64,000 nt of DNA, taken from Arthrobacter sp. 9AX. GTDB taxonomy: Bacteria > Actinomycetota > Actinomycetes > Actinomycetales > Micrococcaceae. Under the pieces are notes generated by a model, which did not search any database, was not told the DNA's origin, and saw nothing but the letters and a program-made list of their open reading frames with translations. This document shows, one piece after another, positions 1-9,617 of this stretch. How positions within the stretch are numbered: the stretch's first letter is position 1; every line of letters starts with the position of its first letter. The DNA lies in assembly GCF_902506095.1 (NCBI RefSeq), contig NZ_LR733293.1, positions 290,415 through 354,414 on the forward strand, given 5' to 3'. The position numbers and the translations under genes were made by a program.

Positions 1-10
1 GGCACCATGA

Positions 11-63
11 TGGACCGGTCCATTGACACCATATTTAGGCCGTGTTAGTTTTGGACCGGTCCA
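11..63 (+). promoter_or_regulatory. Promoter of inositol operon 1 flanked by twin LacI-type operators
   Basis: The 12-bp perfect palindrome TGGACCGGTCCA occurs at 11-22 and again at 52-63. Between them is a -35 box TTGACA (23-28), a 17-bp spacer and a plausible -10 box TAGTTT (46-51). A central CG in an even palindrome is typical of LacI-family sites. The same arrangement recurs at 9988-10041, so the two promoters probably share a regulator. Repression by blocking polymerase or by looping between the two sites is inferred. Confidence 0.8.
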
Positions 64-136
64 CTTCGAGACGCAGGTCACATTCATAGAGCTCCGTTAG
101 CAGAGCCTGGACCGCACATGAATCAAAGGAGATGTT

Positions 137-1132
137 GTGCTCAAAAAGACATGGACGAGGGGCCTGGCTACGCTGGCCCTTGTTCCGATGCTGGCCCTTA
201 CCGCATGTTCCGCTCAGGGAGGCAAGCCTGCTGACACTGCGGCTGGGGGCAGCGGCGGCCAGGTTGCTTCCACCCCTCGGCTCAAGGTTGCGTTGATCAC
301 CCACGCCGCTGCCGGTGATACCTTTTGGGACATTGTCCGCAAAGGTGCTGAAGCGGCCGCAGCCAAAGACAATGTTGAGATCCTTTACACCAGTGACGCT
401 GACGCCGGCCGCCAGGCGCAGCTGGTACAGCAGGCCATCGATCAGAAGGTTGACGGGATCGCCGTTACCCTCGCCAAGCCGGACGCGCTGAAGGATGCCT
501 TGAAGAAGGCGGTCGATGCGGGAATCCCGGTGGTCACACTGAACTCGGGTTCGGATGTCTCGGCCAAGCTTGGCGCCTTCACACACTTCGGTTCGGATGA
601 GAAGCTGGCCGGTGAAGCTGTGGGTGCACAGCTGGTCTCACAGGGCTTGAAGCACCCGATTTGTGTCATCCAGGAGCAGGGCAACGTCGCTCTCGAGCAG
701 CGCTGCGGGGGCGTCAAGGAAAAGGTCCCGAACACCGAAATCCTGTACGTCAACGGCCAGGACATGACGTCGGTGCAGTCCACAGCAACTGCGAAGCTGC
801 AGACCACGAAAGACGCCGACGTCATCATCGGGCTTGGTGCACCGTTCACGCTCACGGTGCTCAAGTCAATCGCGGACGCCGGGAGCTCGGCGAAGGTCGC
901 AAGCTTCGACCTCAACGGCGAGCTTGCCCAGGACATTGTGGACGGAAAGGTCCTGTTCACCGTGGACCAGCAGCCTTACCTGCAGGGCTACGGATCGATT
1001 GATGCGATCTGGCAGAACAAAGTGGGCGGCTTCAGGATCGGCGGCGGCCAGCCCGTCCTGACCGGCCCGGCCATCGTGGACAAGTCCAACGCATCCGACG
1101 TACTCAAATTCGCCCAACAGGGCATCCGCTAG
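137..1132 (+). CDS. Sugar/polyol ABC transporter substrate-binding lipoprotein
   Basis: This 331-aa protein is the extracytoplasmic binding component of an RbsB-like importer, anchored outside the membrane. The N-terminus has basic residues, a hydrophobic stretch and a lipobox ending LTACS (Cys about residue 24), so it is a lipoprotein. The rest follows the periplasmic-binding-protein-4 pattern, with an early VALITHAAAGDTFW stretch and IPVVTLNSG at the end of the first lobe. The start is GTG at 137, preceded by AAAGGAG at 125-131. It is the first gene of operon 1 and is followed by its permease and ATPase. A cyclic polyol such as an inositol is the likely ligand because of the downstream iol genes, but the protein sequence alone does not fix the ligand. 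Confidence 0.9.
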   Translation: MLKKTWTRGLATLALVPMLALTACSAQGGKPADTAAGGSGGQVASTPRLKVALITHAAAGDTFWDIVRKGAEAAAAKDNVEILYTSDADAGRQAQLVQQAIDQKVDGIAVTLAKPDALKDALKKAVDAGIPVVTLNSGSDVSAKLGAFTHFGSDEKLAGEAVGAQLVSQGLKHPICVIQEQGNVALEQRCGGVKEKVPNTEILYVNGQDMTSVQSTATAKLQTTKDADVIIGLGAPFTLTVLKSIADAGSSAKVASFDLNGELAQDIVDGKVLFTVDQQPYLQGYGSIDAIWQNKVGGFRIGGGQPVLTGPAIVDKSNASDVLKFAQQGIR

Positions 1133-1145
1133 ATCCAAAGGAACC

Positions 1146-1175
1146 GGGCTGCGCGGCACTGCAGCCGCGCAGCCC
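1146..1175 (+). other. Intercistronic stem-loop between binding protein and permease genes
   Basis: A perfect 12-bp inverted repeat, GGGCTGCGCGGC (1146-1157) and GCCGCGCAGCCC (1164-1175), is separated by the 6-nt loop ACTGCA. No T-run follows. It lies in the 64-bp gap between the binding-protein and permease genes, where such hairpins commonly protect the upstream message or limit readthrough so that binding protein exceeds membrane components. Confidence 0.75.
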
Positions 1176-1196
1176 GACCAACAAGGAGTTTTCTTC

Positions 1197-2252
1197 ATGG
1201 CAAGCACAGCAACCCTGCCGTCACACCGTGCGCCGGTAATTGACGAGCGAATCGGACGTCGCAGCCCACTGCAATCGCTGCTGGGGCGCCCCGAAGTCGG
1301 GGCACTCGTCGGAGCCGTCGTCCTGTTCGTCTTCTTTTCAATCGTTGCCCCCACATTCCTGCAGCCCAGCTCGTTCGCGACGGTGCTGTACGGTTCCTCC
1401 ACCATCGGCATCATGGCCGTCGGTGTGGCACTGCTGATGATCGGCGGAGAGTTTGACCTCTCCACAGGTGTTGCCGTGATCAGCTCAGCCATCACAGCCT
1501 CACTCTTCTCCTGGTACTTCTCCTTCAACGTCTGGGTGGGCGTTGGCCTTGCCCTCGCCGTTTCCCTGGCCATCGGCTTCGTCAACGGCTGGATCCTGGC
1601 CAGGACCAAACTTCCCAGCTTCATCGTCACCCTGGCCACATTCCTGATGCTGACCGGACTCAACCTGGCCCTCACCCGTCTTATCGGTGGAAGCGTCTCG
1701 ACCCCCTCCATCGCCAACCTGGACGGCTTTGCCTCCGCCCGTGCAGTCTTCGCCTCAGCAGTCACCATCGCCGGAATCGAAGTCAAAATAACCGTCTTCT
1801 ACTGGATCGCCATGGTCCTCCTCGCCTCCTGGGTCCTGCTCCGTACCAGGGTCGGAAACTGGATCTTCGCCGCCGGCGGCGACGCGAACGCAGCCCGCGC
1901 AGTGGGTGTCCCGGTGACCAAGACCAAGATCGGCCTCTTCATGGCTGTTGGCTTTTGTGGCTGGGTACTTGGCATGCACAACCTGTTCGCCTTCGACGCG
2001 GTGCAATCCGGTGAAGGCATTGGCAATGAATTCCTCTACATCATTGCCGCTGTCATCGGCGGCTGCCTCCTAACCGGCGGCTACGGCTCCGCCATCGGCG
2101 GCGCCATCGGTGCCTTTATCTTCGGCATGGCGAACAAGGGCATCATCTACGCCCAGTGGAACCCCGACTGGTTCAAGTTCTTCCTCGGCCTCATGCTGCT
2201 GCTGGCCACCATCGTCAACCTGATCGTCAAGCGCCGAGCAGAGCTCAAGTAG
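1197..2252 (+). CDS. Sugar ABC transporter permease (RbsC family)
   Basis: This 351-aa integral membrane protein is the translocation channel partner of the binding protein upstream and the ATPase downstream. It has a short soluble N-terminus followed by about nine hydrophobic segments in the BPD_transp_2 pattern, including the GGEFDLSTG motif near residue 80 and a Gly-rich helix [19 protein letters not shown] near the C-terminus, both typical of ribose/xylose/inositol-type permeases. The start is ATG with AAGGAG at 1183-1188. The ATPase gene follows after 14 bp, so the two are co-transcribed. Confidence 0.9.
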   Translation: MASTATLPSHRAPVIDERIGRRSPLQSLLGRPEVGALVGAVVLFVFFSIVAPTFLQPSSFATVLYGSSTIGIMAVGVALLMIGGEFDLSTGVAVISSAITASLFSWYFSFNVWVGVGLALAVSLAIGFVNGWILARTKLPSFIVTLATFLMLTGLNLALTRLIGGSVSTPSIANLDGFASARAVFASAVTIAGIEVKITVFYWIAMVLLASWVLLRTRVGNWIFAAGGDANAARAVGVPVTKTKIGLFMAVGFCGWVLGMHNLFAFDAVQSGEGIGNEFLYIIAAVIGGCLLTGGYGSAIGGAIGAFIFGMANKGIIYAQWNPDWFKFFLGLMLLLATIVNLIVKRRAELK

Positions 2253-2266
2253 AAGGAGCCGGACCA

Positions 2267-3181
2267 ATGAACGCCAAGCAAATCGACCAAAAGACGCTGC
2301 TCCAGAATGAACGGGACCCTCTCACCCACACCCCCGTCCACCTGCTCTCCCTCGACACAGTAGGAAAGCACTACGGGAACATCGTCGCACTGCGCGACGT
2401 GACCATGGCTGTCGACAACGGCCGCGTCACCTGCGTCCTGGGCGATAACGGCGCCGGCAAATCCACGCTGATCAAGATCATCGCCGGCCTGCACCAGCAT
2501 GATGAAGGAACCTTGAACATTATGGGGGAGGAGCGGAAATTCAGCTCCCCCCGCGACGCCCTCGATGCCGGGATCGCCACGGTCTATCAGGACCTCGCCG
2601 TCGTGCCGCTGATGCCCATCTGGCGGAACTTCTTCCTCGGCTCCGAGCTGACCACCGGTTTCGGCCCGTTCAAGCGCCTGGACGTCCAGCGGATGAAGGA
2701 CATCACAAAGAAGGAACTCGCGGAAATGGGTATCGACCTCCGGGATGTGGAACAACCCATTGGCCAGCTGTCCGGCGGTGAGCGCCAGTGTGTCGCGATC
2801 GCCCGCGCCGTCTATTTCGGTGCCAAGGTACTGATCCTGGATGAGCCGACGGCGGCCCTCGGCGTCAAGCAGTCAGGCGTCGTCCTGCGCTACATCCTGC
2901 AGGCCCGCGACCGCGGCCTGGGCGTTGTCTTCATCACCCACAATCCACACCACGCCTTCCCGGTGGGGGACCGGTTCCTCCTGCTCAAACGCGGTAAGTC
3001 CATCGGTTACTACGAGAAGAAGGACATCACGCTCGAAGAACTCACTGCGCAGATGGCCGGCGGCGCCGAACTCGCCGAGCTCGCCCACGAACTGGAATCC
3101 CTCGGCGGACACACCGAAACCCTTCACGAGGTTCAGGCTGAAGCTGCAGCTGTCCAGGCCGAGAGCGTCCACACCCGATAA
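2267..3181 (+). CDS. Sugar ABC transporter ATP-binding protein (single-NBD)
   Basis: This 304-aa ATPase powers the importer encoded just upstream. Walker A GDNGAGKS starts at about residue 59, the signature LSGGERQ is at 168-174, Walker B VLILDE is at 188-193 and a switch His lies in FITHN. It has one nucleotide-binding domain, like FrcA, not the tandem-domain RbsA form, so two copies would assemble per transporter. The start is ATG at 2267 with AAGGAG at 2253-2258. The frame is open further upstream into the permease gene, but that extension has no ribosome site. Confidence 0.9.
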   Translation: MNAKQIDQKTLLQNERDPLTHTPVHLLSLDTVGKHYGNIVALRDVTMAVDNGRVTCVLGDNGAGKSTLIKIIAGLHQHDEGTLNIMGEERKFSSPRDALDAGIATVYQDLAVVPLMPIWRNFFLGSELTTGFGPFKRLDVQRMKDITKKELAEMGIDLRDVEQPIGQLSGGERQCVAIARAVYFGAKVLILDEPTAALGVKQSGVVLRYILQARDRGLGVVFITHNPHHAFPVGDRFLLLKRGKSIGYYEKKDITLEELTAQMAGGAELAELAHELESLGGHTETLHEVQAEAAAVQAESVHTR

Positions 3182-3194
3182 GAAAGAGAAAGCC

Positions 3195-4625
3195 ATGAAG
3201 ATGCTTTTATCAGGCACCTGGCAGGGTTCCTCGAACGGACGCGAAGAAGAAGTCCGCTCACCCTTTGACAACCACGTCATCGACGTTGTTCCCGTCGCCA
3301 CCGTCCAGGACGCCCAGGCCGCCCTGGACCGGGCCGAAATCGGGGCGAAGATCCAGCGGAATCTCCCCGGCCACGTCCGGTCGGATATTCTCCTCCGCGC
3401 CGCCGCCCTCGCTGACGAGCGTGCGGAAGACATCGCCCGGACCATCTCCGCCGAAACCGGCAAACCGATCAGCGAAGCCCGAGGTGAAGCGGGACGTGCC
3501 GGTTCCATCATCCGTCTCGCCGCTTACGAAGGCACGCAGCTGTACGGCGATACGTTGCCCTTGGACGCCAACCCGGGAACCGGATTCGAAAAAATCGGAT
3601 TCACCCTCCGGCAGCCCTGTGGCATCGTCGTGGCCATTACGCCGTTCAACTACCCTGCGCTGCTGGTACTTCACAAAATCGCACCGGCCCTGGCCGCCGG
3701 CAATTCCGTCGTCCTCAAGCCCGCACGATCCACACCTCTGACGGCGCTCAAGCTCGCTGAATGCTTCGTTGACGCCGGGCTGGCCCCGGAAGCCCTGTCC
3801 GTCGTGACGGGCAGGGGAGGAGACCTCGGCGACGTCCTGGTCAGCGACCCCCGGGTCCGCAAGGTGTCCTTCACCGGGTCGACAGCGACCGGCACCCGGA
3901 TCGCCTCAATCGCCGGGGTCAAGAAGCTCTCCCTCGAACTGGGAGCGTCGTGCCCGGTCATCATCCTCCCGGACGCCGACATCGAACTCGCCGCGGCCGC
4001 GGTCGCCGCCGGCGGGTTCATCAACGCAGGCCAGGTGTGCATCTCGGTACAGCGGGTCCTGGTGGACCGCAAGATCGAAGCAGATTTCCTGGACGCCCTG
4101 GTACCGAAGGTCCAGGCGATTGAAGTGGGTGACCCGGCAAAGGACTCCACCCGCCTCGGCTCCCTCATCTCTGCAGCCGAGGCCGAGCGCGTAGAAGGTT
4201 CCATCGCCGCGGCCCGCGACGGCGGAGCCCGCGTCCTGACCGGCGGTGAACGCGCAGGTGCAGTCCTGCAGCCCAGCGTCGTGGCCGGCGTCGACCCCTC
4301 CAGCCCCTTCAGCCGGGAGGAACTGTTCGGTCCAGCAGTGGCTGTGTCCGCCGCGGCAGACCTCGAGTCCGCGCTGGCGCTGGCGAATGACAACCCCTAC
4401 GGGCTGGGAGCCGGCATCTTCACTTCCGACATTGCAGGAGCGGTCCGCGCCATGCGCCAGCTGGACGCCGGCAACGTCCACATCAACTGGACCCCGCTCT
4501 GGCGGGCAGACCTCATGCCATACGGGGGTTTGAAGGGAAGCGGCATCGGCAAAGAAGGCATCCGTTCCGCGGTTCACGAGATGACCGAAGAGAAAACGGT
4601 CGTCCTTCACGGACGTCCCTGGTAA
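3195..4625 (+). CDS. NAD(P)-dependent aldehyde dehydrogenase
   Basis: This 476-aa soluble enzyme oxidises an aldehyde to an acid. It has the family landmarks: PFNYPALLVLHKIAPAL and NSVVLKPA in the cofactor domain, FTGSTATG, the catalytic Glu in LELGASCP, the catalytic Cys in NAGQVCIS, and EELFGP. Length is normal for the superfamily. The start is ATG at 3195, 13 bp after the ATPase stop; the open frame extends upstream but lies inside the ATPase gene. The substrate is unknown. Being next to iolD, 5-deoxy-glucuronate, malonic semialdehyde or an aldolase product are reasonable guesses. It is not the CoA-acylating MmsA type, which is encoded separately at 16937. Confidence 0.88.
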   Translation: MKMLLSGTWQGSSNGREEEVRSPFDNHVIDVVPVATVQDAQAALDRAEIGAKIQRNLPGHVRSDILLRAAALADERAEDIARTISAETGKPISEARGEAGRAGSIIRLAAYEGTQLYGDTLPLDANPGTGFEKIGFTLRQPCGIVVAITPFNYPALLVLHKIAPALAAGNSVVLKPARSTPLTALKLAECFVDAGLAPEALSVVTGRGGDLGDVLVSDPRVRKVSFTGSTATGTRIASIAGVKKLSLELGASCPVIILPDADIELAAAAVAAGGFINAGQVCISVQRVLVDRKIEADFLDALVPKVQAIEVGDPAKDSTRLGSLISAAEAERVEGSIAAARDGGARVLTGGERAGAVLQPSVVAGVDPSSPFSREELFGPAVAVSAAADLESALALANDNPYGLGAGIFTSDIAGAVRAMRQLDAGNVHINWTPLWRADLMPYGGLKGSGIGKEGIRSAVHEMTEEKTVVLHGRPW

Positions 4626-4645
4626 TAACAATGACGGGAAACACA

Positions 4646-6586
4646 ATGACCAGCACCATCCGCCTCACGGTCTCACAGGCGATCGTTAAGTACCTCGCCG
4701 CGCAGCACAGCGTTGCCGACGGCAGGCGCCGCCGCCTCATCCCGGCCGCGTTGGGTATTTTCGGGCACGGCAACGTCGCAGGCCTCGGCCAGGCACTTGA
4801 CCAGTACTCAGACGAGCTCCCTTTCATCCAGGGCCGCCACGAGCAGTACCTGGCCCACATCGCCACCGCATACGCCAAGGCGTCCCGCCGCCAGGCTGTC
4901 CTTGCCGTCACCGCATCCGTCGGACCCGGCGCACTGAACCTGGTCACCGCCGCCGGTCTCGCCACGGTCAACCGCATCCCCCTGCTCCTGCTGCCCGGGG
5001 ACACCTACGCCACCCGGCACCAGGGACCGGTACTCCAGCAGCTCGAACACCCCACGGAAGCCGATCTCACGGTCAACGATTCCTTCCGTCCCGTCTCCCG
5101 ATTCTTTGACCGCATCAACCGCCCGGAGCAGCTGCTGACAGCGTTGCCGCAGGCCATGCGCGTGCTCACCAGCCCCACGGACGCGGGCGCGGTTGTACTC
5201 TCCCTGCCGCAGGACGTGCAGTCACACGCCTACGACTTCCCCGCCGAGTTTTTCGAACCGCGTGACTGGAAAATCCGCCGCCCGCTGCCCGATCCCCAGG
5301 AAATCAGCGACGTCGCGCAGCTGATCCGAAACGCCGAACGGCCGGTCCTGATCGCCGGCGGCGGCATCCACTACTCCGACGCCCACGCAGCCCTGGAGGC
5401 ACTGGCAAACCAGATCGGCCTGCCGGTCGTTGAGACCTTCGGGGGCAAGGGCGCCGTAACAAAGAACGAGTGGTGGCAGGTCGGCGGCGTCGGCCTGGAA
5501 GGAAACTTCGCCTCCAACAAGCTCGTCAAACAGGCCGACCTCGTTATCAGCGTCGGGACCCGCCTGACAGACTTCGCCACTGGATCACAATCCATCTTCG
5601 AGTCACCCGACGTCCGCTTCGCCTCCGTCAATGTTGTCGACGCCGACACCCGGAAGCAGGGAGCCACCGGCATTCTCGCCGACGCCCGCCTGGCGCTGGA
5701 GGCCCTGGCCGAATCCCTCCAGGGTCACAGCACCTCAGAGTCCTGGCGTGACACAGTCCAGACAGCAAAGGATGCGTGGGCTCCCATCCGCAGCCAATGG
5801 CTGGATGCAGATCAGCCCTTCCGGCCCGAAGACCACCCGCACGCCCCGGAAACCGGGGCCGTGCTCACCCAGCCCCAGCTGATTGGACTCCTCCAGGAAC
5901 ACGCCCGCTCCGGTGACACCATCATCGCCGCAGCAGGAGGCCCCCCCGGTGACCTGCAGAAGGTCTGGGATGCCACGGACGGCCGCAACTGCCACCTCGA
6001 ATTCGGGTTCTCCTGCATGGGCTACGAAATCGCCGCAGGCATGGGCGTGCGACTGGCCGAGGGGGATACCGGAAACCGTGTGGTCACCTTCATCGGTGAC
6101 GGCACCTACCTTATGGCCCCCACGGAAATCCTCACTGCCGCCCAGGAAGGCCTGGACATAACGGTGATCGTTTCGGAAAACCACGGCTACCAGGTGATCC
6201 ACCGGCTCCAGATGAACCGCAGCGGCCGCGAGTTCGGCAACGAATTCCGCTACCGCGAGAATGGCGGACCGATCACCGAACCAGAAGGCGCCGCGCCCCG
6301 TCTGGAAGGCGACTACCTGAAGGTTGATCTGCGCCAGATCGCCGAGGGACTGGGCGCCACAGCATTGCGGGCATCCACCGCCCAGGAAGTGCGGGCGGCA
6401 CTGGACTCGACCCGGAGCACACGTGGACCCGTCGTGATCGTCGTACCGACGGTCCCGCACGTCGACCTCCCCGGCGGGGATGTCTGGTGGGACGTCGCCC
6501 CTGCAGAAGTGTCCGAGCATGAATGGGTCCGTACCCTGCGCGCAGAGTACGAAGAAGCCCGCGGCCGCCAGCGGTGGTTCGGATGA
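4646..6586 (+). CDS. iolD: 3D-(3,5/4)-trihydroxycyclohexane-1,2-dione acylhydrolase
   Basis: This ThDP-dependent hydrolase of inositol catabolism opens the ring of the diketo intermediate made by IolE, giving 5-deoxy-D-glucuronate. The 646-aa length and three-domain acetohydroxyacid-synthase-like layout fit: an N-terminal pyrimidine domain with IFGHGNV and GRHEQYLAH, a central domain with FGGKGAV, and a C-terminal ThDP/Mg motif GDGTYLM followed by SENHGYQ. ATG 4646 was preferred because the protein then starts MTSTIRLTVSQ, like other IolD proteins; an in-frame ATG at 4631 has no clear ribosome site. The stop overlaps the next start (ATGA). Confidence 0.93.
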   Translation: MTSTIRLTVSQAIVKYLAAQHSVADGRRRRLIPAALGIFGHGNVAGLGQALDQYSDELPFIQGRHEQYLAHIATAYAKASRRQAVLAVTASVGPGALNLVTAAGLATVNRIPLLLLPGDTYATRHQGPVLQQLEHPTEADLTVNDSFRPVSRFFDRINRPEQLLTALPQAMRVLTSPTDAGAVVLSLPQDVQSHAYDFPAEFFEPRDWKIRRPLPDPQEISDVAQLIRNAERPVLIAGGGIHYSDAHAALEALANQIGLPVVETFGGKGAVTKNEWWQVGGVGLEGNFASNKLVKQADLVISVGTRLTDFATGSQSIFESPDVRFASVNVVDADTRKQGATGILADARLALEALAESLQGHSTSESWRDTVQTAKDAWAPIRSQWLDADQPFRPEDHPHAPETGAVLTQPQLIGLLQEHARSGDTIIAAAGGPPGDLQKVWDATDGRNCHLEFGFSCMGYEIAAGMGVRLAEGDTGNRVVTFIGDGTYLMAPTEILTAAQEGLDITVIVSENHGYQVIHRLQMNRSGREFGNEFRYRENGGPITEPEGAAPRLEGDYLKVDLRQIAEGLGATALRASTAQEVRAALDSTRSTRGPVVIVVPTVPHVDLPGGDVWWDVAPAEVSEHEWVRTLRAEYEEARGRQRWFG

Positions 6587-7389
6587 GCGCCGGACCCCTG
6601 GACCGGGGCACCCTGAGAGCACGCCTCCGTGCCGGGGAAACCACCGTGGGCACCTTCGTCGGGCTGGCATCCCAGACGGCCGTTGAGGTCTGCGCCGCCG
6701 CCGGCGCCGACTGGGTCCTGGTAGACCTTGAGCACGGGGCAGGCACCGAAAGCGTCGTCGGCCCCGCTGTACTGGCCGCCGCATCCTACGGTGTACCGAC
6801 CCTCGTCCGGGTAGAGAGCGCAGAACGCATCCGCATCGGACGCGCCCTGGACCAAGGCGCCGCCGGCGTCATGCTCCCGCGGCTGAACAGTTACCAGGAA
6901 GCCAGCGACGCGCTGGTACACCTGCACTACCCGCCCTACGGCGACCGGGGCGTCGCCACCTACAACAGGGCTTGCCGATGGGGCATGGACGCCAGCCCCC
7001 TGGCTGCAGATCAGCAGGAAACACTCGGGATCGTCCAGGTAGAAACACTCTCCGCACTGGAGGACGTCGACGCCCTGGCCTCCCTCGAGTCCGTCGACGT
7101 TCTCTTTGTCGGACCACTGGACCTGTCCGCCGCTCTGGGGGTTCCCCGGCAGTTCAACAGCCCCCTGTACAGGGAAGCACTGCAAAAAGTTCTCGCTGCG
7201 GCCGAACGGCACGGAAAAGCTGCCGGGATCCTCGCACTTGATGGAAGCGCCGCGGCGAACTACGTGGAAGAAGGTTTCCGCTTTGTGGCCATCGGGTCTG
7301 ATTCGACCCTGCTGGCAGCAGCCCTTCGTCAATCCTTCGACAAGGCCCGCACCTCAAATCTCGAAGACCCCAGAAAGGCCCTCGCATGA
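6583..7389 (+). CDS. HpcH/HpaI-family class II aldolase
   Basis: This 268-aa TIM-barrel enzyme cleaves (or condenses) hydroxy-keto acids, normally releasing pyruvate or oxaloacetate plus an aldehyde, with a divalent metal. Supporting motifs are VLVDLEHG near residue 45, the segment PPYGDRG, a metal-ligand Glu in QVETLSALED, and VGPLDLSAALG. The ATG overlaps the iolD stop by four bases and its own stop overlaps the next gene the same way, so translation is coupled. Canonical inositol operons use IolJ, a class II FBP-type aldolase, so an HpaI-type enzyme here suggests a different carbon-carbon cleavage step. Its substrate cannot be read from sequence. Confidence 0.88.
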   Translation: MSAGPLDRGTLRARLRAGETTVGTFVGLASQTAVEVCAAAGADWVLVDLEHGAGTESVVGPAVLAAASYGVPTLVRVESAERIRIGRALDQGAAGVMLPRLNSYQEASDALVHLHYPPYGDRGVATYNRACRWGMDASPLAADQQETLGIVQVETLSALEDVDALASLESVDVLFVGPLDLSAALGVPRQFNSPLYREALQKVLAAAERHGKAAGILALDGSAAANYVEEGFRFVAIGSDSTLLAAALRQSFDKARTSNLEDPRKALA

Positions 7390-8597
7390 CCACCACATCC
7401 AAGACCATCGGCGTCGGCCTGATCAGCGTCGGATGGATGGGTAAGCTGCACGCCCGCGCGTACTCCTCCGTTCCCTACGTCTACCCGGAACTGGGCCTCA
7501 ACACGCGACTGGTCATAGCCGCCGACACCGAACCCAGCCGGATCGAATTCGCCCGGGACGTGCTGGGCTTCGAACAAGGAACCGCCGACTATCGGGAAGT
7601 CCTCGCTCATCCCGATGTTGACGTCGTCTCCATCTGCGCACCGAACTTTCTGCACGCCGAAATTGGAATCGCGGCGGCAAAAGCCGGCAAGCATTTCTGG
7701 ATTGAAAAGCCCGTTGGCCGCGGCGCCGACGAAACCAATGCAGTCCGGGACGCTGCCACCGCCGCCGGGGTGGTGACATCCATTGGCTACAACTACCGGC
7801 ATGCCCCCTCCGTCGAGCACGCCCGGCGCCTCGTAACTGAGGGCAGGCTTGGCAGGATCACCAATGTACGGGCGGTCTTCTTCTCCGGCTACGCCTCGGA
7901 GCCGAACGGCGCGCTGTCATGGCGGTTCGACCGCAAACTCGCCGGTACTGGCGTGCTGGCGGATTTGTTCAGCCACGCCGCTGATCTGTGCCAGTATGTT
8001 GTAGGCCCGATCTCAGAGATCACGGCCCTGACCAATACTGTGTACACGCAGAGGCCGAAGGTCCCCATGGGGACCGGAACGCACTTCGCGGTGATCGAAG
8101 GCGGCGAGATGGGCAACGTAGAAAACGAGGACTACGCCGCCGCCCTGGTGCGGTTTGGTTCGTCCGCCGCCGGTGCCGGCGCCGTCGGTACCGTCGAAGC
8201 ATCGCGCGTTGCTGTCGGTCCCGAGTGCGGCTACCAGATCGAGGTCTACGGCACCGAAGGATCCCTTAAGTGGGACTTTGAGCGGATGAATGAACTGAAG
8301 GTCTGCCTGGGCCGCAACAACGACGAGCAGGGCTACACCACCGTCAACGCGAGCCCGAAGTACGGCGACTACTCACGGTTCCAGCCCGGACCCGGAAATT
8401 CGATGGGCTTCGATGATCTGAAAGTCATCGAAGCCAAGAAGTTCCTTGTGGCAGTTGCCGGCGGGGAACAGCTCAACTCCAACATCCACGACGCCGCCTC
8501 CGCTGCAGCCATCGTCACGGCGGCCGAATCCTCCGCCGACAGCGGGCTCTGGCAAAAGATCGAAGAACTGCACGGCACGACGGCGGCCAGAGCGTAG
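7386..8597 (+). CDS. Gfo/Idh/MocA-family NAD(P)-dependent oxidoreductase
   Basis: This 403-aa dehydrogenase has an N-terminal Rossmann domain (GLISVGWMGKLHARAY) and the conserved WIEKPVGRG segment whose Lys takes part in catalysis, followed by a C-terminal alpha/beta substrate domain. It is longer than the usual 330-350 residues because of extra loops in the C-terminal half. Family members oxidise hydroxyl groups of inositols, sugars and sugar acids. It is one of four such genes in the regulon (with 12183, 13225 and 15909), which suggests that several inositol stereoisomers or steps are handled. Confidence 0.88.
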   Translation: MTTTSKTIGVGLISVGWMGKLHARAYSSVPYVYPELGLNTRLVIAADTEPSRIEFARDVLGFEQGTADYREVLAHPDVDVVSICAPNFLHAEIGIAAAKAGKHFWIEKPVGRGADETNAVRDAATAAGVVTSIGYNYRHAPSVEHARRLVTEGRLGRITNVRAVFFSGYASEPNGALSWRFDRKLAGTGVLADLFSHAADLCQYVVGPISEITALTNTVYTQRPKVPMGTGTHFAVIEGGEMGNVENEDYAAALVRFGSSAAGAGAVGTVEASRVAVGPECGYQIEVYGTEGSLKWDFERMNELKVCLGRNNDEQGYTTVNASPKYGDYSRFQPGPGNSMGFDDLKVIEAKKFLVAVAGGEQLNSNIHDAASAAAIVTAAESSADSGLWQKIEELHGTTAARA

Positions 8598-8600
8598 CCT

Positions 8601-9617
8601 ATGCCAGCCGTATCAGAAGGACGACCGACCATCAGGGATGTCGCCGAACGCGCAGGCGTTTCGAAGTCCCTGGTGTCGCTCGTGCTGCGCAACTCGCCCA
8701 AAGTCAGCGAGGAACGCCGCGCCCTGGTACGGGCTGCCATCGACGAAATGGGCTACGAGATGAACCTCGCGGCCCGCTCCCTGGCCACCCGGGACAACAA
8801 AACGGTCGGCGTCCTCGTCAGCGACCTGCACAACCCGTGGGCATTCGACGTCGCGGACGCCGCCCGCAATGTCCTGGAGGACGCCGACCACACGGTGCTG
8901 TTCAGCGCGGCGTCGTCCTCCAGGACCGGGGCAGTGGACACCTCGACCCTTCAGGCATACCGCGACCTGCGCGTATCCGGGCTGCTGGTGGTCGGATCCG
9001 TACCCGACACCCAGCCCCTCCACCACGCCGCGGGCGGCGGCCCCGTCGTCTTCGCCGGCGGCGGCCCCGACATAGAAAACGCCGACGTGGTGCGAAGCGA
9101 TGACGCCTCAGGAATCGAGATGGTCGTCGACCACCTTGTGGAACAAGGCCACCGGCGTATTGCCCATTTGGGCGGCCAAGGAGGCTCTGCCGCGCGTGAA
9201 CGCGAATCCGGCTACCGGGCAGCGATGCACCGGCACGGCCTCGACGCGGAGATCCTTGTCTACCCTGCCACCTATTCAACCGAATCAGGCTACACGGCCG
9301 CTCAAAGCGCCCTGGACACCACCCACCGGCCCACCGCCCTCGTGTGCGTCAACGACCTCGCCGCCCTGGGCGCCATGACGGCGGCGGATGAAGTGAACTA
9401 CGACGTCGCCATCACCGGCTACGACAACATCGCCATTGTCTCCATGCCCCGTCTTTCCCTAACGACTGTTGACCCTGACAGCCAGACACTAGGCGTACTG
9501 GGCGCCCGGACCTTGCTGCGACGGGTCACAGACAAAGAACCGGAAGAAGGCTTCTTCCACGACGCGATCCCTCCCCACCTTGTGGTGCGGGACTCGAGCC
9601 GGCACGGCATGGGCTAA
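8601..9617 (+). CDS. LacI-family transcriptional regulator (operon 1)
   Basis: This 338-aa repressor has an N-terminal LacI HTH (TIRDVAERAGVSKSLVSLVL, about residues 8-27), a hinge helix NLAARSLATRD and a periplasmic-binding-like sensor domain with VCVNDLAALGA and ITGYDN. It is the last gene of operon 1, starting 3 bp after the previous stop. Its HTH recognition helix is identical to that of the LacI protein encoded at 10164, so both should read the TGGACCGGTCCA palindromes at the two promoters. The inducer is presumably an inositol or an early intermediate. Confidence 0.93.
   Translation: MPAVSEGRPTIRDVAERAGVSKSLVSLVLRNSPKVSEERRALVRAAIDEMGYEMNLAARSLATRDNKTVGVLVSDLHNPWAFDVADAARNVLEDADHTVLFSAASSSRTGAVDTSTLQAYRDLRVSGLLVVGSVPDTQPLHHAAGGGPVVFAGGGPDIENADVVRSDDASGIEMVVDHLVEQGHRRIAHLGGQGGSAARERESGYRAAMHRHGLDAEILVYPATYSTESGYTAAQSALDTTHRPTALVCVNDLAALGAMTAADEVNYDVAITGYDNIAIVSMPRLSLTTVDPDSQTLGVLGARTLLRRVTDKEPEEGFFHDAIPPHLVVRDSSRHGMG

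Noticed and set aside
5735..6784. 349-aa minus frame opposite iolD and the aldolase gene
   Set aside because: Shadow frame in high-GC DNA, low-complexity Arg/Gly composition, spans two supported genes.
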